Positions 8,887 through 17,545 are shown, counted from the stretch's first letter. The stretch: DNA of 64,000 nucleotides from CAVXFS01 sp963761115 (GCA_963761115.1 CAVXFS010000004.1:496001-560000); one strand, 5' to 3'. Translations and numbers: made by a program. The notes: generated by a model not told the origin, from the letters alone.

Positions 8887-8917
8887 ATGCCGGGTTGAGC
8901 AACGCGAAGCCCGGCAT
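8887..8917. repeat. REP-like palindrome between typA and the efflux operon
   Basis: ATGCCGGGTT and AAGCCCGGCAT form a near-perfect stem around a ten-base loop containing GAGCAACGCG. It resembles the palindrome at 30268-30292. It lies between two converging genes and may also stop transcription, though no T run follows. Confidence 0.6.
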
Positions 8918-8958
8918 GTTCGAGATCGTTAAACTCCGGGCTCTACGCTCAACCCTGC

Positions 8959-10446
8959 CTACCGGCTGCCCAGCCTTCCCGTTGATGTCCCCGTCTTCTC
9001 GGCCGGTGCCTGCCAGCCGCCTCCCAATGCCTTGAACAGGTCTGCCACCGCAGCGCGTTGCGCGCGCTCGGCATCCAGGCGGTTGAGTTCTGCCTGGAAA
9101 TAATTCCGTTCCACATCGAGCAGTTCCAGGTGGCTGGAGATGCCGTTCTGGTAACGCAGCTTGGCTTGGTCATACGCTGTTTCGAGCGCCTTGCTGCGGG
9201 TCGTTTCCAGCGCCAGAGTCTTGCGTGCCGAATCCTGCGCCGACAATGCATTGCGTATATCTGCGAAAGCGCTGGCGACAGCCTTGCGGTACTGGATCAG
9301 GGCCTGGTCGCGCTGTACTCGAGCTGCCTGCACCAGATTATCGAGACGCCCCGCATTGAAGATCGGCTGGCCGATATTGGCGGCGAACTGGAAGATTCCC
9401 GCCGGTCCGCTGAACAGGCTGGAGAACGCCGAGCTTTGGCTGCCAAGATAGGAAGTCAGCGAAATCGAAGGAAAGAATTCCGCCCGCAACACGCCGATAT
9501 TGGCATTCATTGCCTCCAGATGCGACTCGGCGGCTTTCAGGTCGGGACGGCGCAGCAATAATTCGGCGGGAAGTTCTGCCGGCACGCTGACCGAAACCAG
9601 CCTGGAACTGCCGCGGTTCAGGTCTGCGCCATTCAGCACGTCGCCAGGCGAACGGCCCAGCAGCACGGCCAAAGCGGTTTCCAGCTGATCCCGTGACTGG
9701 GCAATGGCGACCAGTTGTCCCTGAACAGTCGCCACATCCGCATCCGATTGATGCAGGTCATATTCGGCGATCGCGCCAAGCTTGAGGCGGCTCTGGTCCA
9801 GCTTCAGTCTTTCCTGTCTGCCCTCCAGTATCCGTTGCAGTACTGCTTCCTGCGCATCCAGGGATTGCAGCGAAAAATATTGCCGGGCGACTTCTGCGGT
9901 GAGCGAAAGTCGCACCGAATCCCTGGTGGATTCGGCTGCCAGCAGTTCCGCCCGTGCTGCTTCGCTGGCACGGCGCAACTTGCCCCACAGGTCGAGTTCG
10001 TAACTTGCATTCAAGGTGATATTGGTCGAATTCTGTATGCGCGGCACGGAGGAGGGTGGCCCTGCCTTGGACAAGCTGCTCTGGGTGCGGCTTTCCACAC
10101 TCTGCAGGGTAACGACCGGCGACTGGTCGGCCTCGGTGATGCCCAGTTGCGCGCGCGCCTGCAAAATGTTGGCGACTGCCAACTGGACATCGGCATTGTG
10201 CCTCAGCGCCTCGGTTTCAAGTTGGTCGAGGAAGGCATCGTTGTAGATGGTCCACCAGTTCGCACCGGCATCGCTGGCCGAAGGTGATGTGGCTGGTGGC
10301 TTGTCTGCACTCATTCCAGCCGCCTTTGCCGGCCAATGATCCGGCAGCTCCATGGCCGGCCGCTGATAGTCCGGGCCGACCGTGCAAGCCGCCAGCAGGC
10401 AGGCAGGGATCAGGGCCGCGATAATCTTTCTGGTTGGCTTAATCAT
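8959..10446 (-). CDS. RND efflux outer-membrane lipoprotein (OprM/NodT type)
   Basis: This is the TolC-like channel of a tripartite drug pump. The first residues MIKPTRKIIAALIPACLLAAC give a lipoprotein signal with lipobox LAAC, followed by TVGPDYQRP, the hallmark of NodT/OprM proteins. Two outer-membrane efflux repeats follow across the remaining ~450 residues. I chose the ATG at 10446 because the AGGAGG inside the end of the pump gene stands 6 bases before it; the start overlaps the pump stop by 8 bases, so translation is probably coupled. It is the last gene of the tetR-MFP-RND-OMF operon. Confidence 0.93.
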   Translation of the reverse strand: MIKPTRKIIAALIPACLLAACTVGPDYQRPAMELPDHWPAKAAGMSADKPPATSPSASDAGANWWTIYNDAFLDQLETEALRHNADVQLAVANILQARAQLGITEADQSPVVTLQSVESRTQSSLSKAGPPSSVPRIQNSTNITLNASYELDLWGKLRRASEAARAELLAAESTRDSVRLSLTAEVARQYFSLQSLDAQEAVLQRILEGRQERLKLDQSRLKLGAIAEYDLHQSDADVATVQGQLVAIAQSRDQLETALAVLLGRSPGDVLNGADLNRGSSRLVSVSVPAELPAELLLRRPDLKAAESHLEAMNANIGVLRAEFFPSISLTSYLGSQSSAFSSLFSGPAGIFQFAANIGQPIFNAGRLDNLVQAARVQRDQALIQYRKAVASAFADIRNALSAQDSARKTLALETTRSKALETAYDQAKLRYQNGISSHLELLDVERNYFQAELNRLDAERAQRAAVADLFKALGGGWQAPAEKTGTSTGRLGSR

Positions 10447-13400
10447 TGCCATCCTCCTCATGCACGCGTTTATGCCCGGGAAAGATCTTTCGGACCACGA
10501 CATAGAACACCGGTATCAGGAACACCGCCAGTGCCGTCGCCGCCAGCATGCCGCCCATTACCCCGGTGCCCAGTGCCTGGCGGCTGTTGGCGCCCGCACC
10601 GGTGGAGATCGCCAGCGGCAGCACGCCGAACATGAAGGCGATGGAGGTCATCAGGATCGGGCGGAAGCGCAGGCGACAGGCTTCCAGCGTGGACTCCAGC
10701 AGGTCATTGCCCTTGTCCTGGAAGTCGCGCGCGAACTGGATGATCAGGATCGCGTTCTTCGCCGCCAGTCCGATGATCACGATCAGCCCGACCTTGAAGT
10801 AGACATCGTTGGGCATGTCGCGCATGTAGGCAGCCAGCAACGCGCCGAGCACGCCGATCGGCACCACCAGTATCACCGCGAACGGGATCGACCAGCTCTC
10901 GTACAGCGCAGCCAGACACAGGAACACGGCGATCACCGACAGGCCGAACAGCAGCGGCGCCTGGCTGCCGGAGATCTTTTCCTCGTAAGAAGTGGCCGAC
11001 CAGTCGAAGCCGAATCCCGGCGGCAGTTTCAGGGCGATCTTCTCCATCGCATCCATCGCCTCGCCGCTGCTGTGACCGGGCGCCGGGCCGCCGGAGATCT
11101 TCATTGCCGGCAGGCCGTTATAGCGGTCCAGTTTGGGCGAGCCCACGGTCCAGTGCGGCGTGCAGATCTCCGACAGCGGCACCATGCCGCCCTTGGCGTT
11201 GCGCACCGGCAGGCGCAGGATGCTGTCTATGTTTGCGCGCGTTGCCGCCTGTGCCTGCATCTGCACCCGCAGGATGCGTCCCTCGCGCACGAAGTCGTTG
11301 ATGTAGGAGACGCCCAGCGCCGATTGCAAGGTGTCGTTCAGGTCGGCCATGTCGATGCCCAGCGCTTCCACCTTGGCGCGATCGATATCCAGCAACAACT
11401 GCGGCGCCGGCTCCTGTCCTTCCGGACGCACACCGGCGATCGCCGGATCCTTGCCGGCCAGCCCCAGTGCCATGTTGCGCGCTTCCAGCAGCTTGTCGCG
11501 TCCCAGCCCGCCGCGGTCCTCAAGCCGGAAATCGAAGCCGCCGACTGCGGCCAGCTCCGGGATCGGTGGCACGTTGATCGAGAACACCATGCCCTGCTTG
11601 ATGCCGAACAGGTTCATGTTGGCACGTTTGACCAGGGCGGAGGCGGAATTGTCCGGGCCGGTGCGCTGGTCCCAGTCCTTGAGCCGGACAAACACGATGC
11701 CGGCATTCTGCCCGCGGCCGAAGAAGGAGAACCCTGCCACGCCGATCACATGTGCAACCTCGGGCTGCTTGAGGTAGAACTGCTCCACCTTGGATATCAC
11801 CTCCAGTGTGCGCTCGCGCGTGCCGCCAGGCGGCAATTGCACGATGCTGATGAAATAGCCCTGGTCTTCCTCCGGCAGGAAACTGCTCGGCAGGTGCGCC
11901 AGCAACCAGCCCATGGAACCCAGGATGACTGCATACAAAACCAGCATGCGACCCGTCCGCCGGAGTACCAGTTTTACGCCGGACTGATAGCTGCGCGAGG
12001 TGCGCGCGAAGAAACGCGCAAACCAGCCGAGGAAACCGTGGGTCGGCACCACTTCATGCGCGGCATCGTTCTTCAGCATGGCGGCGCACAAGGCCGGCGT
12101 CAGCGACAGCGCCATCATCACCGAGAACACCATGGTCAGCAGCAGCGTCACCGCGAACTGGCGGTAGATCGCGCCGACCGAGCCACCGAAGAACGCCATC
12201 GGCACGAACACGGCGGCCAGCACCAGGCTGATCGCGATGATCGCGTTGAAGATCTGGCCCATCGCCTTGCGCGTGGCCTCGCGCGGCTGCAATTTTTCCT
12301 CGGCCATGATGCGCTCGACGTTCTCCACCACCACGATGGTGTCGTCCACCACGATGCCGATCGCCAGCACCATCGCGAACAGCGTCAGGATGTTGATGGA
12401 GAAGCCGAAGAAATACAGGCCGACCATGGCGCCGGTCAGCGCCACCGGCACCACGATGGCGGCAATGAACGTCGCGCGCAGGCTGCCGAGGAACACCCAC
12501 ATCACCAGGAACACCAGCGACATCGCGATGGCCAGCGTCTTCACCACTTCGCCGATCGAGATCTCGACGAACTGGGAAGTGTCATACGGGATCAGCCAGC
12601 TGATACCCTTGGGAAACTGGCGTGACAGGTCGGCCATCTTGGCCTTGATCGCTTTCGCAGTGTCCAGCGCGTTGGCGCCGGGCGACAGGCGCACCGCAAT
12701 GGCCGAGGCTGGCTGTCCGTCGATGCGCGCCTGCACATCATAACTTTCGGCGCCCAGTTCCACGCGTGCCACGTCCTTCACCCGCACGGTGGAACCGTCG
12801 GGTTTGGCGCGCACGATGATGTTGCCGAATTCTTCCGGTGTGGCCAGCTTGCTGTGTGTAGTGATGACCGCATTCAGCTGCTGGCCTGGCACTGCGGGCA
12901 GATCGCCGAGTTCGCCCATGGCCAGCTGAGTGTTCTGTGCGCCCACCGCCCGTTTCACGTCACCCGGCGTCAGGTTATAGGCATACAGCTTGTCAGGATC
13001 GAGCCACAGCCGCATCGAATATTCGGTGCCGAACAGCACGGCCTCACCCACGCCGGGCACGCGCAACACCTGGTCCAGCACATGCGCGGCGTTGTAGCTG
13101 CCGAGCGCGACATTGTCCAGGCTATGGTCAGGCGAGATCAGCGCGATGAACATCAGATAATTGCGCGCCGACTTGGCGACGGTGATGCCGGCGCGGCGCA
13201 CTTCGTCGGGCAGGCGCGGCTCGGCGCGCTTGATGCGGTTCTGCGACTCGACCGAAGCCACGTCGAGGTCGGTGCCGGTGTCGAAGGTAAGCGTGATGCT
13301 GCCGCGGCCCAGTTCGGAAGACGACTCCATGTAGCGCAGGTGTTCGATGCCGTTCAGCTGTTGCTCTATCAACGCGATGGTGGTCTCTTCCACCACCTGT

Positions 13401-13564
13401 GCCGAAGCGCCCGGATAGATGACGGTGATCGATATCGCCGGCGGTGCCACCGGCGGATAGGCCGAGACCGGCAGTTTTTTCAGCGCCAGCCCGCCGCCAA
13501 GCAGGATCACCAGCGCGATGACCCAGGCAAAGATCGGGCGGTCGATGAAGAATTTTGGTATCAC
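10439..13564 (-). CDS. RND multidrug efflux pump, inner-membrane (HAE1) subunit
   Basis: This is the proton-driven pump of the operon. The 1041-residue product starts IPKFFIDRPIFAWVIALVI, the typical HAE1 N-terminus, and shows the TM4 proton-relay pair in GIVVDDTIVVVENVERIM, the duplicated periplasmic porter loops and a second membrane half ending in PVFYVVVRKIFPG. The start is GTG with GGGGGT just before it. It follows the adaptor gene by 12 bases. It is of the AcrB/MexB/MexF kind; substrates cannot be read from the sequence. Confidence 0.95.
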   Translation of the reverse strand: MIPKFFIDRPIFAWVIALVILLGGGLALKKLPVSAYPPVAPPAISITVIYPGASAQVVEETTIALIEQQLNGIEHLRYMESSSELGRGSITLTFDTGTDLDVASVESQNRIKRAEPRLPDEVRRAGITVAKSARNYLMFIALISPDHSLDNVALGSYNAAHVLDQVLRVPGVGEAVLFGTEYSMRLWLDPDKLYAYNLTPGDVKRAVGAQNTQLAMGELGDLPAVPGQQLNAVITTHSKLATPEEFGNIIVRAKPDGSTVRVKDVARVELGAESYDVQARIDGQPASAIAVRLSPGANALDTAKAIKAKMADLSRQFPKGISWLIPYDTSQFVEISIGEVVKTLAIAMSLVFLVMWVFLGSLRATFIAAIVVPVALTGAMVGLYFFGFSINILTLFAMVLAIGIVVDDTIVVVENVERIMAEEKLQPREATRKAMGQIFNAIIAISLVLAAVFVPMAFFGGSVGAIYRQFAVTLLLTMVFSVMMALSLTPALCAAMLKNDAAHEVVPTHGFLGWFARFFARTSRSYQSGVKLVLRRTGRMLVLYAVILGSMGWLLAHLPSSFLPEEDQGYFISIVQLPPGGTRERTLEVISKVEQFYLKQPEVAHVIGVAGFSFFGRGQNAGIVFVRLKDWDQRTGPDNSASALVKRANMNLFGIKQGMVFSINVPPIPELAAVGGFDFRLEDRGGLGRDKLLEARNMALGLAGKDPAIAGVRPEGQEPAPQLLLDIDRAKVEALGIDMADLNDTLQSALGVSYINDFVREGRILRVQMQAQAATRANIDSILRLPVRNAKGGMVPLSEICTPHWTVGSPKLDRYNGLPAMKISGGPAPGHSSGEAMDAMEKIALKLPPGFGFDWSATSYEEKISGSQAPLLFGLSVIAVFLCLAALYESWSIPFAVILVVPIGVLGALLAAYMRDMPNDVYFKVGLIVIIGLAAKNAILIIQFARDFQDKGNDLLESTLEACRLRFRPILMTSIAFMFGVLPLAISTGAGANSRQALGTGVMGGMLAATALAVFLIPVFYVVVRKIFPGHKRVHEEDGND

Positions 13565-13576
13565 GTGACCCCCTGT

Positions 13577-14707
13577 CTATTTGGCTGGAGCGGCAGGCAC
13601 AGCAGCGGCCGCGTCAAGCGGCACCGCCTTGACCGGACTGCCGGGGCGGGCCTTCTGCAAGCCGTTGACGATCACCTGGTCGCCTGCCTTGACGCCGCTG
13701 GCGATCACGAAATCGCCGCTTGCCATGCCATCGGTCCTGACCGGGTGCGGCACCGCCTTGCCATCCTCGACCACCATCACGAATTGTCCTTGCGCGCCGG
13801 TTTGCACTGCGCGTTGCGGCAAGTGGATGGTGTCATCGGCGCTGCCTTCCGCCAGTCGCACCTGCACGAACATGCCGGGCAGCAGTTCATGGTTCGGATT
13901 GGGGAACTTCGCGCGCAGTGTCATGCTGCCGGTATCCGGATCGACCGCCAGATTGGAGAACAGCAACTGGCCGGGATGGGAATAGTTACTGCCATCTTCC
14001 AGCAACAGGTCCACCCTGGCTGCACTGCTGCGCTTCAACTTGCCGGACTTGATGGCGTGTTGCAGGCGCATCACGTCGGCGCCGGACTGGGTGAAGTCGG
14101 CATAGATCGGATCGACCTGTTCGATGGTGGCGAGCAGGGTCGCTTCGCCATGTCCGACCAATGCGCCTTCCGTCACCTGGGCGCGACCGATGCGTCCGGC
14201 GATCGGGGCGGGCACCAGCGTATTTTCCAGGTCGAGTGCGGCTTTCGCCAGGGCAGCTTCGGTCTGTTTGACCTTGGCCTGGGCCAGTTCGTAATCCTGC
14301 TGGCTGAGCGCCTTTGCTTCAAGCAGGGACTTGTCGCGATCCGCGATCTGGCGTGCCACTTCGGTTTCGGCCTTGGCGGCATCGTAGGCGGCCTGATAAC
14401 TGCGCGCATCGATCTTGAACAACGGTTGTTTCGCCTTCACGTCGCTGCCTTCGGTAAACAGGCGCGACTGGACGATGCCGTCCACCTGGGCGCGCACCTG
14501 GGCGGTCCGGTAGGCGAGCAAGCGGCCGGGCAGGTCCTGTGTCATGACCGAGGTGCCGGTTGTGACGGTGATCACATCCACTTCGGGTGGGGGCATCCCC
14601 GCACCGCCGCCCGGGGGTTGTTGCGCATCTTTCTTGCCGCATGCGGCAAGCACAAACACCATCGCAAAAATTGCCATACCGGTTTTGAAATGTATTTCCT
14701 GTTTCAT
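13577..14707 (-). CDS. RND efflux membrane-fusion (adaptor) lipoprotein
   Basis: This adaptor links pump and outer-membrane channel. From the ATG at 14707 the 376-residue product begins MKQEIHFKTGMAIFAMVFVLAAC, a lipoprotein signal with lipobox LAAC. It continues with the HlyD/AcrA-type barrel-sandwich (PGRLLAYRTAQVRAQVDGIV), an alpha-helical hairpin (residues ~90-150) and a C-terminal beta-barrel and membrane-proximal domain. A longer frame begins at 14782 inside tetR, but the lipobox position and a GGAG before 14707 favour the shorter form. It lies 19 bases downstream of tetR. Confidence 0.92.
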   Translation of the reverse strand: MKQEIHFKTGMAIFAMVFVLAACGKKDAQQPPGGGAGMPPPEVDVITVTTGTSVMTQDLPGRLLAYRTAQVRAQVDGIVQSRLFTEGSDVKAKQPLFKIDARSYQAAYDAAKAETEVARQIADRDKSLLEAKALSQQDYELAQAKVKQTEAALAKAALDLENTLVPAPIAGRIGRAQVTEGALVGHGEATLLATIEQVDPIYADFTQSGADVMRLQHAIKSGKLKRSSAARVDLLLEDGSNYSHPGQLLFSNLAVDPDTGSMTLRAKFPNPNHELLPGMFVQVRLAEGSADDTIHLPQRAVQTGAQGQFVMVVEDGKAVPHPVRTDGMASGDFVIASGVKAGDQVIVNGLQKARPGSPVKAVPLDAAAAVPAAPAK

Positions 14708-14726
14708 CTTGAGAATCTCCGCTTGA

Positions 14727-15329
14727 TCATTCGTCATGCACGACAGTAAACAACCGCATAAAGCAATCCAGCACCCGCTCAACCTTCATCGATTCGTCGT
14801 TCGCCGGGCGCTGCACGCCGAACAGCAGTTGCGAACGCTCCTGTCCCACCAGCATGGAGATCAGCAGTTCCGCCGCAAACACCGGATCGCCCTGGCGCAG
14901 ATGCCCGATCTCCATCGCCTTGCGCAGAAAAGCGGCCAGCCGCTCCAGCAACTGGCCGGTACCCTGCATATAGACTTCCCGCACCATGTCGGGAAAGCGT
15001 TGTGCCTGGCTGCTCAGCATGCGGTATGCCTCGATGCCTTCCGGGCCGAGCGCGCGCTGGCGGTAGATCTCCGCAAAGTGTTTCAGGCTCTGCCGAAAAT
15101 CGCCCGCGGGCTCGTCCAGCGGCGCCACGATATCGAGGAAACAGTCCCGCACCACCTCGCTGAACAAACTTTCCTTGTTCTGGAAATGATTGTAGAACGT
15201 CTGTCGCGCCACGCCCGCCTGGCGAATGATCGCGTCAACGCTGGCGTCATGGCCGTGTTCCAGAAACACCGTTCTGGCCGCCAGCAGCAGGCGCTCCCGA
15301 TTGGTCATGACATGCATCGGCCTATTCAT
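14727..15329 (-). CDS. TetR-family repressor of the RND operon
   Basis: The 200-residue product has an N-terminal helix-turn-helix (RLLLAARTVFLEHGHDASVDAIIRQAGVARQTFYNHFQNKESL, residues ~13-56) and a divergent ligand-binding C-terminal half, as in TetR/AcrR regulators. It is the first gene of the efflux operon. A perfect 16-bp palindrome overlaps its own promoter, so autoregulation and control of the pump are likely. The ATG at 15329 has no clear ribosome binding site and lies close to the -10; the in-frame ATGs at 15317 and 15308 are possible alternatives. Confidence 0.9.
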   Translation of the reverse strand: MNRPMHVMTNRERLLLAARTVFLEHGHDASVDAIIRQAGVARQTFYNHFQNKESLFSEVVRDCFLDIVAPLDEPAGDFRQSLKHFAEIYRQRALGPEGIEAYRMLSSQAQRFPDMVREVYMQGTGQLLERLAAFLRKAMEIGHLRQGDPVFAAELLISMLVGQERSQLLFGVQRPANDESMKVERVLDCFMRLFTVVHDE

Positions 15330-15338
15330 AAGGTGAGC

Positions 15339-15367
15339 AATATACTCAAACTAGACTGGGCAGTCTA
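15339..15367 (-). promoter_or_regulatory. Promoter and palindromic operator of the tetR-RND operon
   Basis: On the minus strand TAGACT (15367-15362) and TATATT (15344-15339) are 17 bases apart and form a plausible -35/-10 pair. The palindrome TAGACTG-GG-CAGTCTA at 15352-15367 covers the -35 and half the spacer. This is where a TetR dimer would block polymerase. Confidence 0.7.
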
Positions 15368-15436
15368 TCTTCATTCGCGGTTTATTTTTATTGCAAAACC
15401 ACACTCTTTGCCGGGATTAGCGGGGCATGCATGAAG

Positions 15437-15465
15437 TTGACAGCCAGCATGCCGGATGATACTTT
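15437..15465 (+). promoter_or_regulatory. Sigma-70-type promoter of metZ
   Basis: TTGACA (15437-15442) and TACTTT (15460-15465) are separated by 17 bases. Transcription would begin near 15472, exactly at the 5' end of the SAM-II aptamer, which supports both calls. Confidence 0.75.
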
Positions 15466-15470
15466 GCAAC

Positions 15471-15526
15471 TGCGCCGATTTGAGGAACAGCTTGCGGGCG
15501 CGTTATAAATTCAGCTAAAGCGGGGG
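15471..15526 (+). ncRNA. SAM-II riboswitch aptamer upstream of metZ
   Basis: The element follows the known SAM-II (SAM-alpha) layout. P1 is formed by GCGCC (15472-15476) and GGCGC (15497-15501). The first strand is followed by the conserved GATTT, the second by the A/U-rich TTATAAAT and then AGCTAAAG (15513-15520) before a G run, the strand that closes the pseudoknot. SAM-II aptamers bind S-adenosylmethionine and control methionine genes, and the gene downstream is metZ. I identify it from remembered consensus, not a covariance search. Confidence 0.85.
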
Positions 15527-15527
15527 G

Positions 15528-15566
15528 AACCCGGTTTGGCGCTAAGCTTTCCGGGTTTTTTGTTTT
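15528..15566 (+). terminator. Intrinsic terminator/attenuator in the metZ leader
   Basis: AACCCGG (15528-15534) and CCGGGTT (15551-15557) form a GC-rich stem followed by a T-rich tract, 15 bases before metZ. GCTTT (15546-15550) can also pair with AAAGC (15517-15521) of the aptamer, and CGGG (15521-15524) with CCCG (15530-15533). Alternative structures that respond to SAM are therefore possible. Confidence 0.75.
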
Positions 15567-15580
15567 ATGGGAGTCGGATC

Positions 15581-16756
15581 ATGTCAAAAGAAAATACCTA
15601 TCAGCCGGAAACGCTCGCGGTGCGTGCGGGCGTCGAGCGCAGCCAGTTCAACGAGCACAGCGAGGCGATGTTCCTGACCTCCAGTTTCGTGTTCGACAGC
15701 GCGGAGCAGGCGGCCAGACGCTTCATCGGCGAGGAGCCGGGCAACATCTATTCGCGCTTCACCAATCCGACTGTCACCATGTTCGAGGAGCGTCTCGCCG
15801 CACTGGAAGGCGCCGAGCAGTGCATCGCCACCGCTTCCGGCATGTCGGCGATCCTGGCCTGCTGCATGGGCGTGCTGCAGGCCGGCGACCATATCGTCGC
15901 TTCACGTTCGTTGTTCGGCGCGACGGTGAACCTGTTCGGCGGCATCCTGAAGAAGTTCGGCATCGCCACCACCTTCGTTTCCGCCACCGATGTCGCGGAA
16001 TGGCAGGCGGCGGCGCGCGCAGAGACGAAGCTGTTCTTTCTGGAAACGCCATCCAATCCGCTGACCGAGATCTCCGACATCGCGGCGATCGCTGCCGTGG
16101 CGAAACAGAAAGGTGTGCTGCTGGCGGTGGACAACTGTTTCTGCACGCCGATCCTGCAACGCCCGCTGGAACTGGGTGCGGACATCGTGATCCATTCGGC
16201 CACCAAATATATCGACGGGCAGGGCAGGGTGCTCGGCGGTGCGGTGCTCGGCAACAAAAAAACGCTGGAAGGCGTGTACCAGTTCCTGCGCACGGCGGGG
16301 CCGACGATGAGCGCGTTCAATGCCTGGGTGTTCCTCAAGGGCCTGGAGACGCTGAAGATCCGCATGGACGCGCACAGCGCCAACGCGCTGCAACTGGCCA
16401 CCTGGCTGGAAGCGCAACCGAATGTCGCACGCGTGTTCTATCCCGGCTTGCCATCGCATCCACAGCATGCGCTGGCGATGCGGCAACAGAAGAGCGGCGG
16501 CGGCATCGTCTCGTTCGAGGTCAAGGGCGGCAAGGACGCGGCGTGGCGGGTAGTCGACAGCACGCGGCTGGTCTCGATCACCGCCAATCTTGGCGACACC
16601 AAGACCACGCTGACGCATCCGGCGACCACTACGCACGCACGCAACACGCCGGAGCAGCGCGCGGCGGCGGGCATCACGGATGGATTGCTGCGCGTTGCGG
16701 TCGGGCTGGAGGCGGTGGTCGATATACAGAACGACCTGGCGCGCGGGCTGGGTTGA
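15581..16756 (+). CDS. metZ: O-succinylhomoserine sulfhydrylase MetZ
   Basis: MetZ is a PLP enzyme that makes homocysteine from O-succinylhomoserine and sulfide. The 391-residue product belongs to the Cys/Met-metabolism family: SRFTNPTVTMFEERLAALEG near residue 60, VDNCFCTPILQRPLELGADIV and the PLP lysine in HSATKYIDGQGRVLGG (around residue 210). The start at 15581 is supported by GGGAG seven bases upstream; a longer frame from 15536 would begin within the terminator. The gene is controlled by the SAM-II element, consistent with end-product regulation of methionine synthesis. Confidence 0.94.
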   Translation: MSKENTYQPETLAVRAGVERSQFNEHSEAMFLTSSFVFDSAEQAARRFIGEEPGNIYSRFTNPTVTMFEERLAALEGAEQCIATASGMSAILACCMGVLQAGDHIVASRSLFGATVNLFGGILKKFGIATTFVSATDVAEWQAAARAETKLFFLETPSNPLTEISDIAAIAAVAKQKGVLLAVDNCFCTPILQRPLELGADIVIHSATKYIDGQGRVLGGAVLGNKKTLEGVYQFLRTAGPTMSAFNAWVFLKGLETLKIRMDAHSANALQLATWLEAQPNVARVFYPGLPSHPQHALAMRQQKSGGGIVSFEVKGGKDAAWRVVDSTRLVSITANLGDTKTTLTHPATTTHARNTPEQRAAAGITDGLLRVAVGLEAVVDIQNDLARGLG

Positions 16757-16774
16757 ACAAGTTGTTTAATAGAT

Positions 16775-16966
16775 GGCAACGTGCCAGTTCTTTCTCCCTG
16801 TCAAGTGGAAGTTTGGACGGGGGTGAAAACATTTAACACTGTGGGAAGGTTGAGTCCCAACCCCCTCCCCAGCCCTCCCCCTGCCAGGGGGAGGGAGCGC
16901 TGTTGAGCCAGCGTTGCCACGTTCCTTCCCCCTGTGAGGGGGAAGGCTAGGATGGGGGTGGGAGCG
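16775..16966. repeat. Cluster of C-rich/G-rich palindromic repeats after metZ
   Basis: The spacer holds an 11-bp perfect inverted repeat (CCCTCCCCCTG/CAGGGGGAGGG, 16873-16895) and a 10-bp one (CCTTCCCCCT/AGGGGGAAGG, 16924-16946). There is also a degenerate relative around 16775-16830 that ends in GGACGGGGGTG, where the later copy has GGATGGGGGTG. No coding signal is visible. These look like dispersed intergenic palindromes. Confidence 0.6.
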
Positions 16967-17037
16967 TTGCGCTTGATTTTGCGATCGGATGACTGCTTTC
17001 ATCCACCGGTTACACCATCATTAAGATTAAGGACAAT

Positions 17038-17532
17038 ATGGACTTGCTTGCCACTCAGATAGGTGAATCGCTCAAGTCGCACGGCATGATGCTGGTGACG
17101 GCGGAATCCTGCACCGGCGGTGAAGTTGCGATGGTCGTTACCGAGATCGGCGGCAGTTCGGCATGGTTCGAGCGCGGCTTCGTCACTTACACCAATGTCG
17201 CCAAGGTGGAGATGCTCGGTGTACGCCAGGCCACACTGGACAGGTATGGTGCAGTCAGCGAACTCACTGTGCGCGAGATGGCAGAGGGTGCATTGCGAAA
17301 CAGTCATGCGCATGTCTCGCTGGCGGTCAGCGGCATCGCCGGGCCGTCGGGCGGTACGCCGGACAAGCCGGTCGGCACGGTGTGGTTCGCCTGGAGCCTG
17401 CCCGGTGAAGGTTCGACCAGCGCCCGGATGCACCATCTTTCCGGCAACCGTTCGGAGATCCGCGCCCAGGCGACACGCATCGCCCTGCAGGGCGTGGTCG
17501 ATCTGCTTGATGGATTGAAACTGACTGGTTAG
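17038..17532 (+). CDS. pncC: Nicotinamide-nucleotide amidohydrolase PncC (CinA C-terminal type)
   Basis: PncC converts nicotinamide mononucleotide to nicotinate mononucleotide in pyridine-nucleotide salvage. The 164-residue product is the stand-alone CinA C-terminal domain: TAESCTGGEVAMVVTEIGGSS, GFVTYTNVAKVEMLGV and AVSGIAGPSGGTPDKPVGTVWFAW are all family hallmarks. The N-terminal CinA (MoaB-like) domain is absent, as usual for the short form. It lies directly before recA, a conserved neighbour arrangement in proteobacteria. Confidence 0.93.
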   Translation: MDLLATQIGESLKSHGMMLVTAESCTGGEVAMVVTEIGGSSAWFERGFVTYTNVAKVEMLGVRQATLDRYGAVSELTVREMAEGALRNSHAHVSLAVSGIAGPSGGTPDKPVGTVWFAWSLPGEGSTSARMHHLSGNRSEIRAQATRIALQGVVDLLDGLKLTG

Positions 17533-17545
17533 ATAGGCAATGACT

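Noticed and set aside
10382..12625. A 747-codon open frame on the + strand opposite the RND pump gene
   Set aside because: It is the antisense of a clear HAE1 pump, is rich in His/Gln/Arg as expected from a high-GC shadow frame, and has no family features.
12854..14749. A 631-codon frame on the + strand opposite the pump and adaptor genes
   Set aside because: It crosses two real genes in antisense and has no homology signal.
16766..17002. A 78-codon minus-strand frame over the metZ-pncC spacer
   Set aside because: It lies on the C/G-rich palindromes and is of low complexity, so the frame comes from the repeats.
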